A stretch of DNA of 64,000 nt, from positions 37,863,976 through 37,927,975 of the forward strand of contig JAOWCC010000019.1 of the NCBI GenBank assembly GCA_030867875.1, given 5' to 3'. This stretch comes from Actinernus sp. WN-2022. Taxonomy: Eukaryota > Cnidaria > Anthozoa > Actiniaria > Actinernidae. Below the pieces are notes generated by a model that did not search any database, was not told where the DNA came from, and was given only the letters and a program-made list of their open reading frames with translations. Made by a program: the position numbers and the translations under genes. Below are positions 62,101 to 63,729 of the stretch, one piece after another; positions within the stretch are counted from its first letter, which is position 1, and each line of letters begins with the position of its first letter.

Positions 62101-62995
62101 AATGGCTACATTTTTGTTTTTACCACAATTGCCGGTAATCTCGCGATCTGATTGGTTGAAGTACGGTGGTAAATGAGAGTCCAGACAACGGTGCTGACGC
62201 GAGAAAGTTATAGACAACGCTGGCTCTTTCAAAGCTGTCACGCTTTGTAACGAAACTTCCTTGTACGTTTTCTAATATTGTTGTAAAAAACTAATTTCCT
62301 CTGGTTTTCCGTGGTGTGGACTCTTATTTACCACGATTTACGTCATCACATGGTCAAAATTTGTTGTGGACTCACTTGGCTCCGCCTCGTGAGTCCACAA
62401 CAAATTTTGACCATGTGATGACGTAAATCGTGGTAAATAAGAGTCCACACCACGGAAAACCAGTGGAAATTTGCTAAATAGAATTAAACGCTATTGATTA
62501 TTCAATTTTGAAATATTTCGCAATGAAAAGCGTATAATTAGTCGTTAATAGGCTAAAAGTTCGTCGCTAACATGCGCAGTTGGAGTATATGGTAAAAACA
62601 TCTAATGTATTACGGAACTGAACATATCTCAACATTAGCTTAGCTTACTCATCTGAATGTAAATTTTTGACCCGGGATACTTTAGGAGAAAATAGAAGGC
62701 TGATGTGATTTGTTTTTAATTTTGTCTGTGGTGCACTGTATTTGTTCCCAGCCCCTATCGCCTTACTGCGCACCACAGGTATCCCAAAATCAAACTTGCC
62801 CACACAGATACCAAGATACAGGTATCAAGAGAAATTCTTTTTCCGTAGATGACAGTCAGTGGACGCTGATTTTCCGTCTTTCAAACGCAGGTTCATCGGT
62901 TATTAATGGCGGCTGTAATGGCTGAGGACAAATCTCGACTGCTGAATAATGAAAACCTTGAAGAGTTGAGTCAGCACATCAACACTAAACACAGG
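3152..62995 (+). CDS. DIS3L: DIS3L gene (DIS3-like exonuclease 1), internal portion, 13 exons seen
   Basis: This is a partial gene for DIS3L, the RNase II/RNB-family processive 3'-to-5' exoribonuclease that associates with the cytoplasmic RNA exosome. Exons (start-end): 3152-3231, 7516-7749, 11399-11467, 13320-13418, 13796-13888, 16018-16120, 16759-16856, 24193-24272, 28183-28278, 30713-30798, 32394-32460, 61738-61887, 62891-62995. They encode about 453 residues. All junctions keep frame except 16856 to 24193, which needs one further exon. Diagnostic motifs are [13 protein letters not shown] (typical of DIS3L rather than DIS3 or DIS3L2), [11 protein letters not shown] (the RNB catalytic aspartates), GALELEG, RRHPLP and [11 protein letters not shown]. 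The N-terminal PIN and first cold-shock domains and the C-terminal S1 region lie outside the window. Introns total over 58 kb, most of it repeats. Confidence 0.93.
5000..5374. mobile_element. Non-autonomous TIR element (AGGCGAATCCTTG ends)
   Basis: The left end AGGCGAATCCTTG is exactly inverted at the right end (CAAGGATTCGCCT). Inside, TTTACG...CCTCATTAGATATACATCAAACTTCAAGC faces GCTTGAAGTTTAATGAGGCA...GTAAAC. Two further internal segments (CACCGAAAATTTGAGA and TCTCAAATTTTCGGTGATTA) also face each other. It is about 375 bp with no coding capacity. The target-site duplication is not clear. Confidence 0.7.
5710..6185 (-). pseudogene. LINE (Jockey/CR1-like) C-terminal fragment, antisense
   Basis: Read on the - strand, 6139 to 5783 is open and shows the familiar LINE ORF2 C-terminal block: [20 protein letters not shown], then [11 protein letters not shown], then [18 protein letters not shown]. 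The frame continues upstream as VTLASK and meets a stop at about 6160, so it is a decayed, 5'-truncated remnant. On its 3' side (lower coordinates) lie a TATATAAATTGTATATATT stretch and an ATT-repeat tail at 5710-5723, as expected for a LINE terminus. Confidence 0.8.
7516..7749 (+). CDS. DIS3L: DIS3L exon b: entry to RNB domain
   Basis: The acceptor is CTCCTTCCAG and the donor AG|GTGAGT (234 bases, phase 2 in and 2 out). The first base completes Arg. It then encodes [20 protein letters not shown], continuing with [20 protein letters not shown], and ending near [17 protein letters not shown]. The YPNGHFVR and GELETE...ILVEN motifs are typical of the segment leading into the RNB catalytic domain. 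It is the longest and best conserved exon here. Confidence 0.95.
8274..8382. repeat. Palindromic repeat
   Basis: ACAAAATAATGCACGCACGAGGT on the left faces ACCTCGAAAGTGCATTATTTTGT on the right across a region of about 60 bases, which itself has GGTTTTGAAAAAC / AGGTTTTCAAGAC similarity. It is a hairpin-type interspersed repeat. Confidence 0.6.
8441..9088. repeat. 72-bp minisatellite, 9 units
   Basis: Nine head-to-tail units of exactly 72 bp; CAAGCACGC recurs at 8449, 8521 and so on to 9025, with CAAGAACGC in two units. Each holds CAGCCAATGAAATCGCGCGT and GATGCTCCCGTAATTTATAT. Units differ at only a few positions: CTGAG or CCGAG, CACG or AACG, CACGTT or GCGTT. Because 72 divides by three, the - strand stays open for 291 codons, but this is a consequence of the repeat, not a gene. 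Confidence 0.95.
9563..9830 (+). mobile_element. tRNA-derived SINE, family 1, + copy
   Basis: The head has a box A-like GGTGGCGCAGTGGTTAAG at about 9565-9582 and a box B-like GGTTCGATTCC at 9610-9620, spaced as in a tRNA. It is followed by a non-tRNA body (TTCTCCGGGTTCTCCGGTTTT, then a GGACCTG-type tail region). The same body appears reversed at 22891-23141 and, more decayed, at 11647-11796. Internal RNA polymerase III promoter boxes are inferred from these motifs. Confidence 0.85.
10431..10742. repeat. 30-bp minisatellite, about 10 units
   Basis: Tandem units of CTTGAATTTGACTGCTCGTC plus TTGAAAAGAG, with substitutions such as GAGAAG and GCGCTT, and one shortened unit near 10640-10655. Both strands stay open because 30 is a multiple of three. 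No gene is implied. Confidence 0.95.
11083..11280. repeat. Inverted plus direct repeat cluster
   Basis: AAATGACGTCATTTCTAGGA..TTTGTAATGC (11083-11112) is inverted at 11158-11190 as GCATTGCAAATCCTAGAAAT.... A direct repeat of about 47 bp then follows (TAGAAATGACGTCA / GGGCATTATACTGACTTTAA / ACACTTTACTA) twice, ending at 11275. This may be a hairpin element with a partly duplicated end. Confidence 0.6.
11399..11467 (+). CDS. DIS3L: DIS3L exon c: RNB catalytic aspartate motif
   Basis: The acceptor is TTTCTGTTTCCAG and the donor AG|GTGGGT (69 bases, phase 2/2). It encodes (R)[18 protein letters not shown] followed by TLSV and a split Arg. The D-P-x4-D-x-D-D pattern carries the four aspartates that bind the catalytic magnesium ions in RNase II/RNB enzymes. 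All four are present, so the product is predicted to be catalytically competent. Confidence 0.95.
11647..11796 (-). mobile_element. tRNA-derived SINE, family 1, decayed - copy
   Basis: AAGCCGGAGAACCCGGAGAA, then CAAACTCAACTCACATATGG and GGTGAGAGGCGAGCGCTAAC, are shared with the better copies at 9563 and 22891. The box B equivalent (TCGAACTCGGGCC) is degraded. Transcription from this copy is unlikely. Confidence 0.75.
11849..12173 (+). mobile_element. MITE copy 2 with internal 21-bp triplication
   Basis: The termini CAATAGGCCCTTTGCAG and CTGCAAAGGGCCCATTG are inverted repeats. The body is collinear with the reverse complement of 1523-1788. This copy carries three tandem 21-bp units (11870-11932), each with ACAGTCACGTGCTGATATAA; copy 1 has one. 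No transposase frame. Confidence 0.8.
12896..13022. repeat. Hairpin repeat
   Basis: TGTAAAACACGAGGAGCTGT near 12901 faces ACAAGCTCTTCGTGTTTTACA ending near 13010, with a short GCCGAGGCAAA direct repeat just inside the right arm. It resembles the other palindromic elements of this locus. Confidence 0.55.
13320..13418 (+). CDS. DIS3L: DIS3L exon d: RNB domain
   Basis: The acceptor is TTATGTTGCAG and the donor AG|GTAAGG (99 bases, phase 2/2). It encodes [20 protein letters not shown], then [12 protein letters not shown] and a split Arg. G-V-H-I-A-D-V-x-x-F-V is one of the most conserved blocks of the RNB fold, just after the catalytic aspartate motif. Confidence 0.95.
13419..13795. other. Intron between exons d and e (377 bp)
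   Basis: The shortest intron seen here. It has a short TCACTCACTC-type simple run at about 13483-13515 and nothing else recognisable. Confidence 0.8.
13796..13888 (+). CDS. DIS3L: DIS3L exon e: RNB domain
   Basis: The acceptor is CCCATTGAACAG and the donor AG|GTACGT (93 bases, phase 2/2). It encodes [20 protein letters not shown], then [10 protein letters not shown] and a split Arg. The pattern YLADRR-x-x-MLP...LS...CSL...G-V-D-R is the conserved RNB signature for the substrate channel region. Confidence 0.95.
14188..14560 (-). pseudogene. LINE C-terminal tail fragment, antisense
   Basis: On the - strand, 14523 to 14425 reads [20 protein letters not shown] followed by [10 protein letters not shown] and a stop. 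This is the typical C-terminal end of Jockey/CR1-type ORF2 proteins (LWN-LP-x-I-K...F-K-x-x-x-K-x-Y-L). Lower coordinates hold the presumed 3' UTR, ending in a CA/AT-rich simple run near 14190-14235. The upstream part is broken by stops. Confidence 0.6.
14763..15230. mobile_element. Small TIR-like element holding a 24-bp array
   Basis: ACCGTAAAAT at the left and ATTTTACGGT at the right form 10-bp inverted ends. Next to them, CCGGTTATAAGCCC and GGGCTTATATCCGGG face each other. The 24-bp minisatellite lies inside. No clear target-site duplication. Confidence 0.5.
14935..15126. repeat. 24-bp minisatellite, 8 units
   Basis: Eight units of 24 bp (192 bp) built on GCGTGCCGGTATTGCCGTAT, with the variable dinucleotide before GCGTG being AT, CC or AC. 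Unit length is a multiple of three, which keeps a frame open (repeating RAGIAVLx). No gene is implied. Confidence 0.95.
15390..15966 (+). pseudogene. LINE reverse transcriptase fragment with stops
   Basis: One frame reads [20 protein letters not shown], continues through [34 protein letters not shown] (the RT fingers) and YQNQLGFR, and reaches motif A as [17 protein letters not shown]. It is interrupted by stops at 15733-15735, near 15813 and near 15877. The sequence then jumps to a 3' end with AATAAATGAATCTGAATCTGA (15946-15966), a typical short-repeat LINE tail. The element has lost most of its palm and thumb regions and is dead. Confidence 0.85.
16018..16120 (+). CDS. DIS3L: DIS3L exon f: RNB domain
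   Basis: The acceptor is GCTCGTTTCAG and the donor GAG|GTGAGC (103 bases, phase 2 in, 0 out). It encodes [20 protein letters not shown] and [34 protein letters not shown] and FYE match the DIS3L RNB domain, where the R-S-x-Y-K/R-L motif precedes the helical insert. Confidence 0.95.
16121..16758. other. Intron between exons f and g (638 bp)
   Basis: No transposon, RNA gene or tandem repeat recognised. Short open frames here on both strands look accidental. Confidence 0.7.
16759..16856 (+). CDS. DIS3L: DIS3L exon g: RNB domain helical region
   Basis: The acceptor is CTGTTTCCAG and the donor AG|GTGAAT (98 bases, phase 0 in, 2 out). It encodes [20 protein letters not shown], then [12 protein letters not shown] and a split Arg. 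It aligns with the DIS3L stretch AAQ-x-x-x-D-G...DIPE-x-x-x-LD. The family then has a helix of about 26 residues ending in R-x-x-R-x-x-C-G before GALELEG, and that helix is not encoded in the next exon found. Confidence 0.9.
17407..17806. mobile_element. Nested palindromic element with GTTGAAACGTCGAATTTCTG arms
   Basis: The core is an inverted repeat with arms of about 85 bases (17412-17500 and 17522-17606), including GTCTTATTCAATTCAAATAA and its inverse. The outer ends GCCCAGTTGAAACGT and ACGTTTGAACCAGGC also face each other, with a second, diverged set of the same phrases in 17640-17806. The phrase TTTCTGCCG / CGGCAGAAA occurs repeatedly. It is non-coding. Confidence 0.7.
18203..18878. mobile_element. 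Palindromic element with a 128-bp internal duplication
   Basis: Outer arms: AAATCCCGCCGTACACGGGA..GCTATCAGCTTAGC at the left, facing GATAGCAATCGTGTGCTGCG GGCTT at the right. Inside, a block of about 140 bp (AAGCTGTTAGCTCAAGCGCC ... TCGCTGGA..GTCGCCATTTT ... TTTTCATTGG) is present twice at about 18258-18400 and 18400-18533. Further copies of GAGGCGAA-AACTCG and AGCTATCAGCTTAGC follow to the right. It is non-coding. Confidence 0.65.
19539..19761. mobile_element. Harbinger-like MITE with TAA target duplication
   Basis: The ends GGGTGCGTTCGATTGACC and GGTCAATCGAACGCGCCC are inverted repeats, extended inward by TATTCCGGAATAAGAATA / TATTCTTATTCCGGAATA. TAA flanks both sides (19536-19538 and 19762-19764). 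A 3-bp TWA duplication is the hallmark of PIF/Harbinger elements. 223 bp, non-coding. Confidence 0.75.
20038..20168 (-). mobile_element. tRNA-like SINE, family 2
   Basis: On the - strand, TTAGCTCAGTGGTTAAGCGC (box A-like) is followed by TGTGTTCAAACCCCGGCC (box B-like), then a body containing CAACACT..GGGTCTTAAAATAA and GGTGCTGCCTTTGTGAAACA. The body is shared with 2983-3064. It differs from family 1 in both head and body. Confidence 0.75.
20399..20536. repeat. Hairpin MITE (GGGTGGATAACTTTATCCA arms)
   Basis: GGACCGGTTGTTCAAA, then GGGTGGATAACTTTATCCAC, is matched by GATAAAGTTATCCACCCTTT, then GAATAACCGGGCCC. Centrally, CCTTATCCAGTGGATAAG is a small palindrome. The arms span about 55 bases. 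Non-coding. Confidence 0.75.
20960..21032 (-). mobile_element. tRNA-like sequence, third type
   Basis: The - strand contains TTAGCGTAATGGTTATGACG (A-box-like) and GGTTTATGGTTCGAATCGCA (B-box-like), separated by TTTGCCTTACACGCGGAA. It lies directly beside the left target duplication of the Mutator-like element at 21043. It could be a decayed tRNA pseudogene or the head of a third SINE family. No paired acceptor stem is seen. Confidence 0.45.
21043..22718. mobile_element. Mutator-like element, 1.68 kb, long G-rich inverted ends, 9-bp target duplication
   Basis: TAGCCTGCGTAGCAAGCCCA opens the element and its inverse closes it. The inverted ends extend for about 150 bases through a GGGAATGGGGA / GGGGAGAGG purine-rich tract and AACGGGGGGTTCGTTGCAAG. 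The 9-mer ATCCACGGC flanks both sides (21034-21042 and 22719-22727). A 9-bp duplication with long inverted ends is typical of Mutator-like elements. Inside, two segments are directly duplicated (21533-21660 with 22293-22420) and another pair repeats (21735-21850 with 22105-22230). No transposase frame was found, so it is non-autonomous. Confidence 0.85.
22891..23141 (-). mobile_element. tRNA-derived SINE, family 1, - copy
   Basis: This is the reverse complement of the element at 9563. The head on the - strand is GGGGTGGCGCAGCGGTTAAG with box B GGTTCGATTCCCGG, then CATATGTGAGTTGAGTTTGT, and CCGGTTTTCC plus CCTGGCTTTGATCAGCCCCC in the body. This copy keeps both polymerase III boxes. Confidence 0.85.
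23387..23840. mobile_element. TTAA-flanked MITE, copy 1
   Basis: TTAA lies on both sides (23383-23386 and 23841-23844). The inverted ends AGTGCATATAAGCCCTAG and CTAGGGCTGATATGCACT extend inward for about 150 bases, including TATTTCTTGATTTGGGTGTT, GTTTATATTTCCAATATGCT and their inverses. TTAA duplication is characteristic of piggyBac-type transposases. 454 bp, non-coding. Confidence 0.8.
24193..24272 (+). CDS. DIS3L: DIS3L exon h: GALELEG motif
   Basis: The acceptor is TGGTTGTCAG and the donor AAG|GTGAGG (80 bases; it starts with two bases that complete a Gly codon and ends in phase 0). It encodes [20 protein letters not shown], then DLVPRK. GALELEG is the conserved RNB block after the helical insert. 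The phase does not match exon g. Confidence 0.9.
24273..28182. other. Intron between exons h and i (3.9 kb)
   Basis: There is a CA-rich simple run near 25427-25456 and a hairpin element at 27945-28090. Between 26780 and 27220 a mosaic of TE-like phrases keeps a 145-codon frame open by chance (see rejected items). The remainder, including 24300-25400 and 25460-26780, shows no feature I can support. Confidence 0.65.
27945..28090. repeat. Hairpin repeat
   Basis: AATGGCAGGGTTTGTACGTG GTATTTGG at the left faces CTCGTGGTATTACTACAAAC CATGCTATT at the right. Nearer the centre, GATATTTCAAAATTGT faces ACAATTTTGAAATATC. Non-coding palindromic element. Confidence 0.65.
28183..28278 (+). CDS. DIS3L: DIS3L exon i: RNB helical core
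   Basis: The acceptor is ACTTTTGTTAG and the donor CTG|GTAAGA (96 bases, phase 0/0). It encodes [20 protein letters not shown], then [20 protein letters not shown] is the conserved DIS3L helix of the RNB fold. Confidence 0.95.
28308..28382. mobile_element. Miniature Mutator-like MITE, 75 bp
   Basis: AGCCTGCGTCGCATCCGAACT at the left faces AGTCCGGATGTGACGCAGGCT at the right, and GTAATATAC flanks both sides (28299-28307 and 28383-28391). The match continues for three further bases (GAG). The termini resemble those of the 1.68-kb element at 21043 (TAGCCTGCG). It lies 29 bases past a splice donor. At 75 bp it is little more than two ends. Confidence 0.8.
28808..28938. repeat. Hairpin MITE
   Basis: ATGCTCCGAATTATTCAGTG AATAAAAAGTACCATAT faces ATATGGTCATTTTTATTCAC TGAATAATCCAGAGCAT. 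The arms are about 38 bases with few mismatches and a central region of about 55 bases. Non-coding. Confidence 0.8.
29050..29457. mobile_element. TIR element with long G tract
   Basis: AAGGGGTTCCATCGAT, then CCCGGGGGG...TACTC, at the left faces GAGTACCCCCCCGGCATCGA TGCCCCTT at the right. The left end carries an uninterrupted run of 16 G (29075-29090). The interior repeats the phrase CATACCCT(G/C)T several times (near 29128, 29321, 29357 and 29389). Non-coding. Confidence 0.65.
30129..30520. mobile_element. Mutator-like MITE with 9-bp target duplication
   Basis: The ends TAGCCTTCTATGCAGATGTA and TACGTCTGCATAGCAGGCTA open inverted arms of about 75 bases (TTTTTTCACTCATAAATTCG / CGAATTTATGAGAGTGAAAA, AGTAACGTCTGCTTACCCGA / TCGGGTAAGCAGACGTTACT). 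GATCGAAGC flanks both sides (30120-30128 and 30521-30529). 392 bp, non-coding. Confidence 0.9.
30713..30798 (+). CDS. DIS3L: DIS3L exon j: RNB domain
   Basis: The acceptor is GTTTTTCATAG and the donor AG|GTATTT (86 bases, phase 0 in, 2 out). It encodes [20 protein letters not shown], then SKGFSVET and a split Arg. L-x-R-H-P-x-P is conserved across RNB enzymes, and the AK-x-KGF segment matches DIS3L. Confidence 0.92.
30881..31347. mobile_element. TIR element, 467 bp, with short target duplication
   Basis: GTAGTCTACTTCGCAGCCGTT at the left faces AACGGCTGCGAAAGAGACTAC at the right. The arms continue through GAGGGTCGTCACGCCAACGC / GCGTTTTCGTGACGACCCTAA and CAGACATTCCATTCC / GGAATGGAATGACTGG. CGACACT flanks both sides (30874-30880 and 31348-31354), and could be read as 9 bp (ACCGACACT) if the ends are trimmed. 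Mutator-like by analogy with its neighbours. Confidence 0.8.
31969..32340 (+). repeat. Large palindromic interspersed repeat, copy 1
   Basis: It contains GGACATTATCTGATCCGAGA AGAGAACAGTTCCCGAG facing CTCGAGGGAAACTGTGAGC ... GATCAGATAATGTCC, flanked by CGAAATATGCCCTGATATTT-type arms and by GTCACGTGACGCATTCCACC AATCACGAG at the right. A second copy lies at 63395-63722 in the opposite orientation. Non-coding; short open frames within it are accidental. Confidence 0.8.
32394..32460 (+). CDS. DIS3L: DIS3L exon k: RNB domain
   Basis: The acceptor is TTTGTCGTAG and the donor AAG|GTTAGT (67 bases, phase 2 in, 0 out). It encodes (S)[20 protein letters not shown] followed by NK. SNK-x-LADSLD is conserved in DIS3L. 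This is the last exon before the giant repeat-filled intron. Confidence 0.92.
32679..33123. mobile_element. TTAA-flanked MITE, copy 2
   Basis: TTAA lies on both sides (32675-32678 and 33124-33127). The ends AGTACATATGAGCCC and TATATTGCACT and inner blocks (GTATTTCTTAATGTGAGGGT TGCGTCTATGAGTTATAAA; CATTAGCATATTCGAAACAA ACTTTTATAACTCAT) correspond to the element at 23387-23840. 445 bp, non-coding. Confidence 0.75.
33241..34230. repeat. 45-bp minisatellite array A, 22 units
   Basis: Exactly 22 units of 45 bp: TATACTCTGATAAAACACTA, then TCCGAGGCAATCAGAGTGCG, then CATTA. Variable sites are AAAAC/AAAGC, TCC/TTC, and rare CGC to CAC or TGC. Each unit carries CTCTGAT and ATCAGAG as an inverted pair. 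Both strands stay open because 45 is a multiple of three. First unit is diverged (CACTGA in place of CTCTGA). Confidence 0.97.
34270..34392. repeat. Palindrome next to array A (also at 36249-36371 and 38413-38535)
   Basis: GATTGTACGATGAAC faces GTTCATCGTACAGTC, and ATACTGCATGAGGCCGAAGG CC faces the inverse GGCCTTCGGCC...ATGCAGTAT. It can form a hairpin of about 110 bases directly after each 45-bp array. In unit 3 the arm is mutated (GAATTCAGTAT). Confidence 0.8.
35805..36209. repeat. 45-bp minisatellite array B, 9 units
   Basis: Nine units of the same 45-mer as array A, opening with TAAACTCTGATAAAGC instead of TATACTCTGA. Two units carry the private variant CACCATTCGAGG. The left flank (TTAGCCAATCACATGCTTGG ATTTTGTACAATGCACGAAA) is shared with arrays C and the single unit at 40285, but not with array A. 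Confidence 0.97.
37789..38373. repeat. 45-bp minisatellite array C, 13 units
   Basis: Thirteen units of the same 45-mer with private variants (TTCTCTGATTAAAC at 37971, GACGCAATCAGAG at 37902, AATCAGAATGCGC at 38087). The right end reads TTACATGTAAGGG where the other arrays have TTATATGTAAGGG. Confidence 0.97.
38719..39050. mobile_element. Palindromic element inserted in the third composite unit
   Basis: Absent from the equivalent positions of the other two spacers, where CATTTCAATAGACA runs straight into ATGAATAAA. The insert holds TTGCACAGGTTCATGCAAAC CTCGG facing GTACCTCGGTTTGCATGAAA CTGTGCAAAC, GGGAGAATTCTCGAG facing CTCGAATTCTCCC, and GAAATGAAACAGAT facing ATCTGTTTCATTTC. The left part (GCGCGTTCTGATTGGCTGAT AGCC) lacks a mirror copy, so the element may be composite. 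Non-coding. Confidence 0.8.
40285..40329. repeat. Single diverged 45-mer closing the composite repeat
   Basis: AACTCTGATAAAGCACTGCT, then TGAGCCAATCAGAGTGCGCG. It has GAGCCAATCAGAG where array units have GAGGCAATCAGAG. The same GCCAATC form occurs at 41765-41855, suggesting that this is the older version of the unit. Confidence 0.8.
41272..41608. mobile_element. Mutator-like MITE, 337 bp, 9-bp target duplication
   Basis: CACACAGCGGTCAAACGTCT, then ACGCATGCGT, faces ACGCACGCGCAGACGTTTGACC GCTGTGTG. TGGGCTGTT flanks both sides exactly (41263-41271 and 41609-41617). The 9-bp duplication suggests a Mutator-like transposase, although these ends differ from the TAGCC family. Non-coding. Confidence 0.85.
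41765..41855. repeat. Two diverged 45-mer units
   Basis: AACTCTGATAAAACAATGTT TGAGTCAATCAGAGCG and ACTCTGATTAAACACTCTGA GCCAATCAAAGCGCGCG are recognisable but degraded relatives of the 45-bp unit. They lie about 350 bases before the 77-bp satellite, outside the triplicated block. Confidence 0.8.
42200..61593. repeat. 77-bp satellite array, about 252 units, higher-order structure
   Basis: Head-to-tail units of 77 bp over 19.4 kb: GCTGTTTGTAGCCAATTAAC, AGCCACCAATCGAACATTGA, CTCCATACATGCACAACACC, ATGACATAGCCCCTTTA. Recurrent variant sites are CGAAC/CAAAC, CCATAC/CCACAC, ATGCAC/ATGTAC, ATAGCCCC/ATAACCCC, and AGCTCCTTTAACTG. Thirteen 83-bp units carry a 6-bp insert (CCACTGGCACCAATCG), one 74-bp unit lies at about 48541, and four 78-bp units lie near 48812, 49044, 49662 and 50355. 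The first six or so units are the most diverged. The array ends abruptly in ACACCATG|TTAGGCGC. There are no spacers, so it is not a CRISPR. Every short frame on the - strand here is a repeat artefact. Confidence 0.98.
61738..61887 (+). CDS. DIS3L: DIS3L exon l: RNB signature block
   Basis: The acceptor is TTTCTCCAACAG and the donor ATT|GTAAGT (150 bases, phase 0/0). It encodes [20 protein letters not shown], then [20 protein letters not shown], then [15 protein letters not shown] and [13 protein letters not shown] form the Prosite-type RNB signature; the arginines contact RNA near the active site. It follows the satellite by only 144 bases. Confidence 0.97.
61888..62890. other. Intron between exons l and m (1.0 kb)
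   Basis: Dominated by the long palindrome at 62293-62471. Flanking sequence includes GGTAATCTCGCGATCTGATT GGTTGAAGTACGGTGGTAAA, similar in style to the other palindromic repeats. No other feature is supported. Confidence 0.75.
62293..62471. repeat. Long near-perfect palindrome (75-bp perfect arms)
   Basis: The arms 62301-62375 and 62389-62463 are perfectly complementary over 75 bases, with a 13-base loop (TTGGCTCCGCCTC). One mismatch further out, the pairing resumes as AATTTCC / GGAAATT. The left arm starts CTGGTTTTCCGTGGTGTGGA. A perfect hairpin this long implies recent origin or ongoing correction. Non-coding. Confidence 0.95.
62891..62995 (+). CDS. DIS3L: DIS3L exon m: RNB domain, VHRLL segment
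   Basis: The acceptor is CTTTCAAACGCAG. It encodes [20 protein letters not shown], then [15 protein letters not shown]. This continues the SPIRRYxD...VHRLL signature of exon l and the NLEELxxHIN segment typical of DIS3L. The donor is uncertain: AGG|GTCGGT at 62995/62996 keeps phase 0, while TCG|GTAATA at 62999/63000 is an alternative that adds Val and one base. Confidence 0.9.
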
Positions 62996-63229
62996 GTCGG
63001 TAATACAGGTCTAACGTGTTATGGTAGAGTAGTGTTCTATTGCGAATCTTGCAATCTGATCGGCTAAGCTACTCACTATCTATTGAGCAGAGCGATAGAT
63101 AGCGAATACGGCGGCAATTCGTTAACATACCAAAACGTCTTCCTGGTTTAGTTAAAAATAGTAATAATAACTAGTTGTTTTCTAATAAAGCAATTAGACT
63201 ACTCGCTGTTCATCAACTATCGGCCGTTA

Positions 63230-63391
63230 TAGACCCATTCGAAAAATGGCGTCCAATTTAAAAAGCTATTGTCCTGGTAACATGAACACGAGGCTAGTCA
63301 GTACACACAAAAGGTTTTGAACGTGTAAGCGAGGCTAGTCAGTCCTAAACAATAGTTAGTTAAATTGGACGCCATTTTTCGAATGGGTCTA
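63230..63391. mobile_element. Hairpin MITE with perfect 30-bp ends
   Basis: TAGACCCATTCGAAAAATGG, then CGTCCAATTT, is exactly inverted at 63362-63391. Inside, the phrase CGAGGCTAGTCAGT occurs twice in direct orientation, about 50 bases apart. 162 bp, non-coding. Confidence 0.8.
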
Positions 63392-63394
63392 ACC

Positions 63395-63722
63395 CATCAA
63401 ATATTTTCTCTTGCGCGTGTTTGGTTGAATGCGTCACGTGACCCGATATTTTCTCTCAGCGAGCGGGAAATATCAGCGAATACACCCCGTGTGAGCGTGT
63501 AAGTGCGCGTCAAAGAAAAAAATTGAAGGATGATGACAAAAATAACCTACATTGTGGCGTCGAAATACGCCCTGATATTTGTCCTTGGACATTATCTGAT
63601 CGTCGAAGCTCAAAGTTTCCCTCGAGCTTCGCTCTCGGGAACTGTTCTCTTCTCGGAACAGATAATATCCGCGGACGAAATATGAGGGCATTTTCGACGC
63701 CACAAATAGGTTATTGTATTTA
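63395..63722 (-). repeat. Large palindromic interspersed repeat, copy 2
   Basis: Opposite in orientation to 31969-32340. Shared blocks include GAATGCGTCACGTGACCC, GGATGATGACAAAAATAACC TACATTGTGG, GGACATTATCTGATC, CCCTCGAGCTTCGCTCTCGG GAACTGTTCTCTTCTCGG and GTCCGCGGAC-type ends. Inner palindrome retained. Non-coding. Confidence 0.8.
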
Positions 63723-63729
63723 TAGTGCC

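Noticed and set aside
62710..62890. Extra coding exon in the 71-codon frame before exon m
   Set aside because: Exon l ends and exon m begins in phase 0 and their translations join exactly as in the family ([10 protein letters not shown] + VHRLL), leaving no room for an inserted exon.
3152..62995. Assignment to DIS3 or DIS3L2 instead of DIS3L
   Set aside because: [35 protein letters not shown] and [10 protein letters not shown] match DIS3L. DIS3 has a P-DKRIPRIRI form at the first site, and DIS3L2 lacks these linker motifs.
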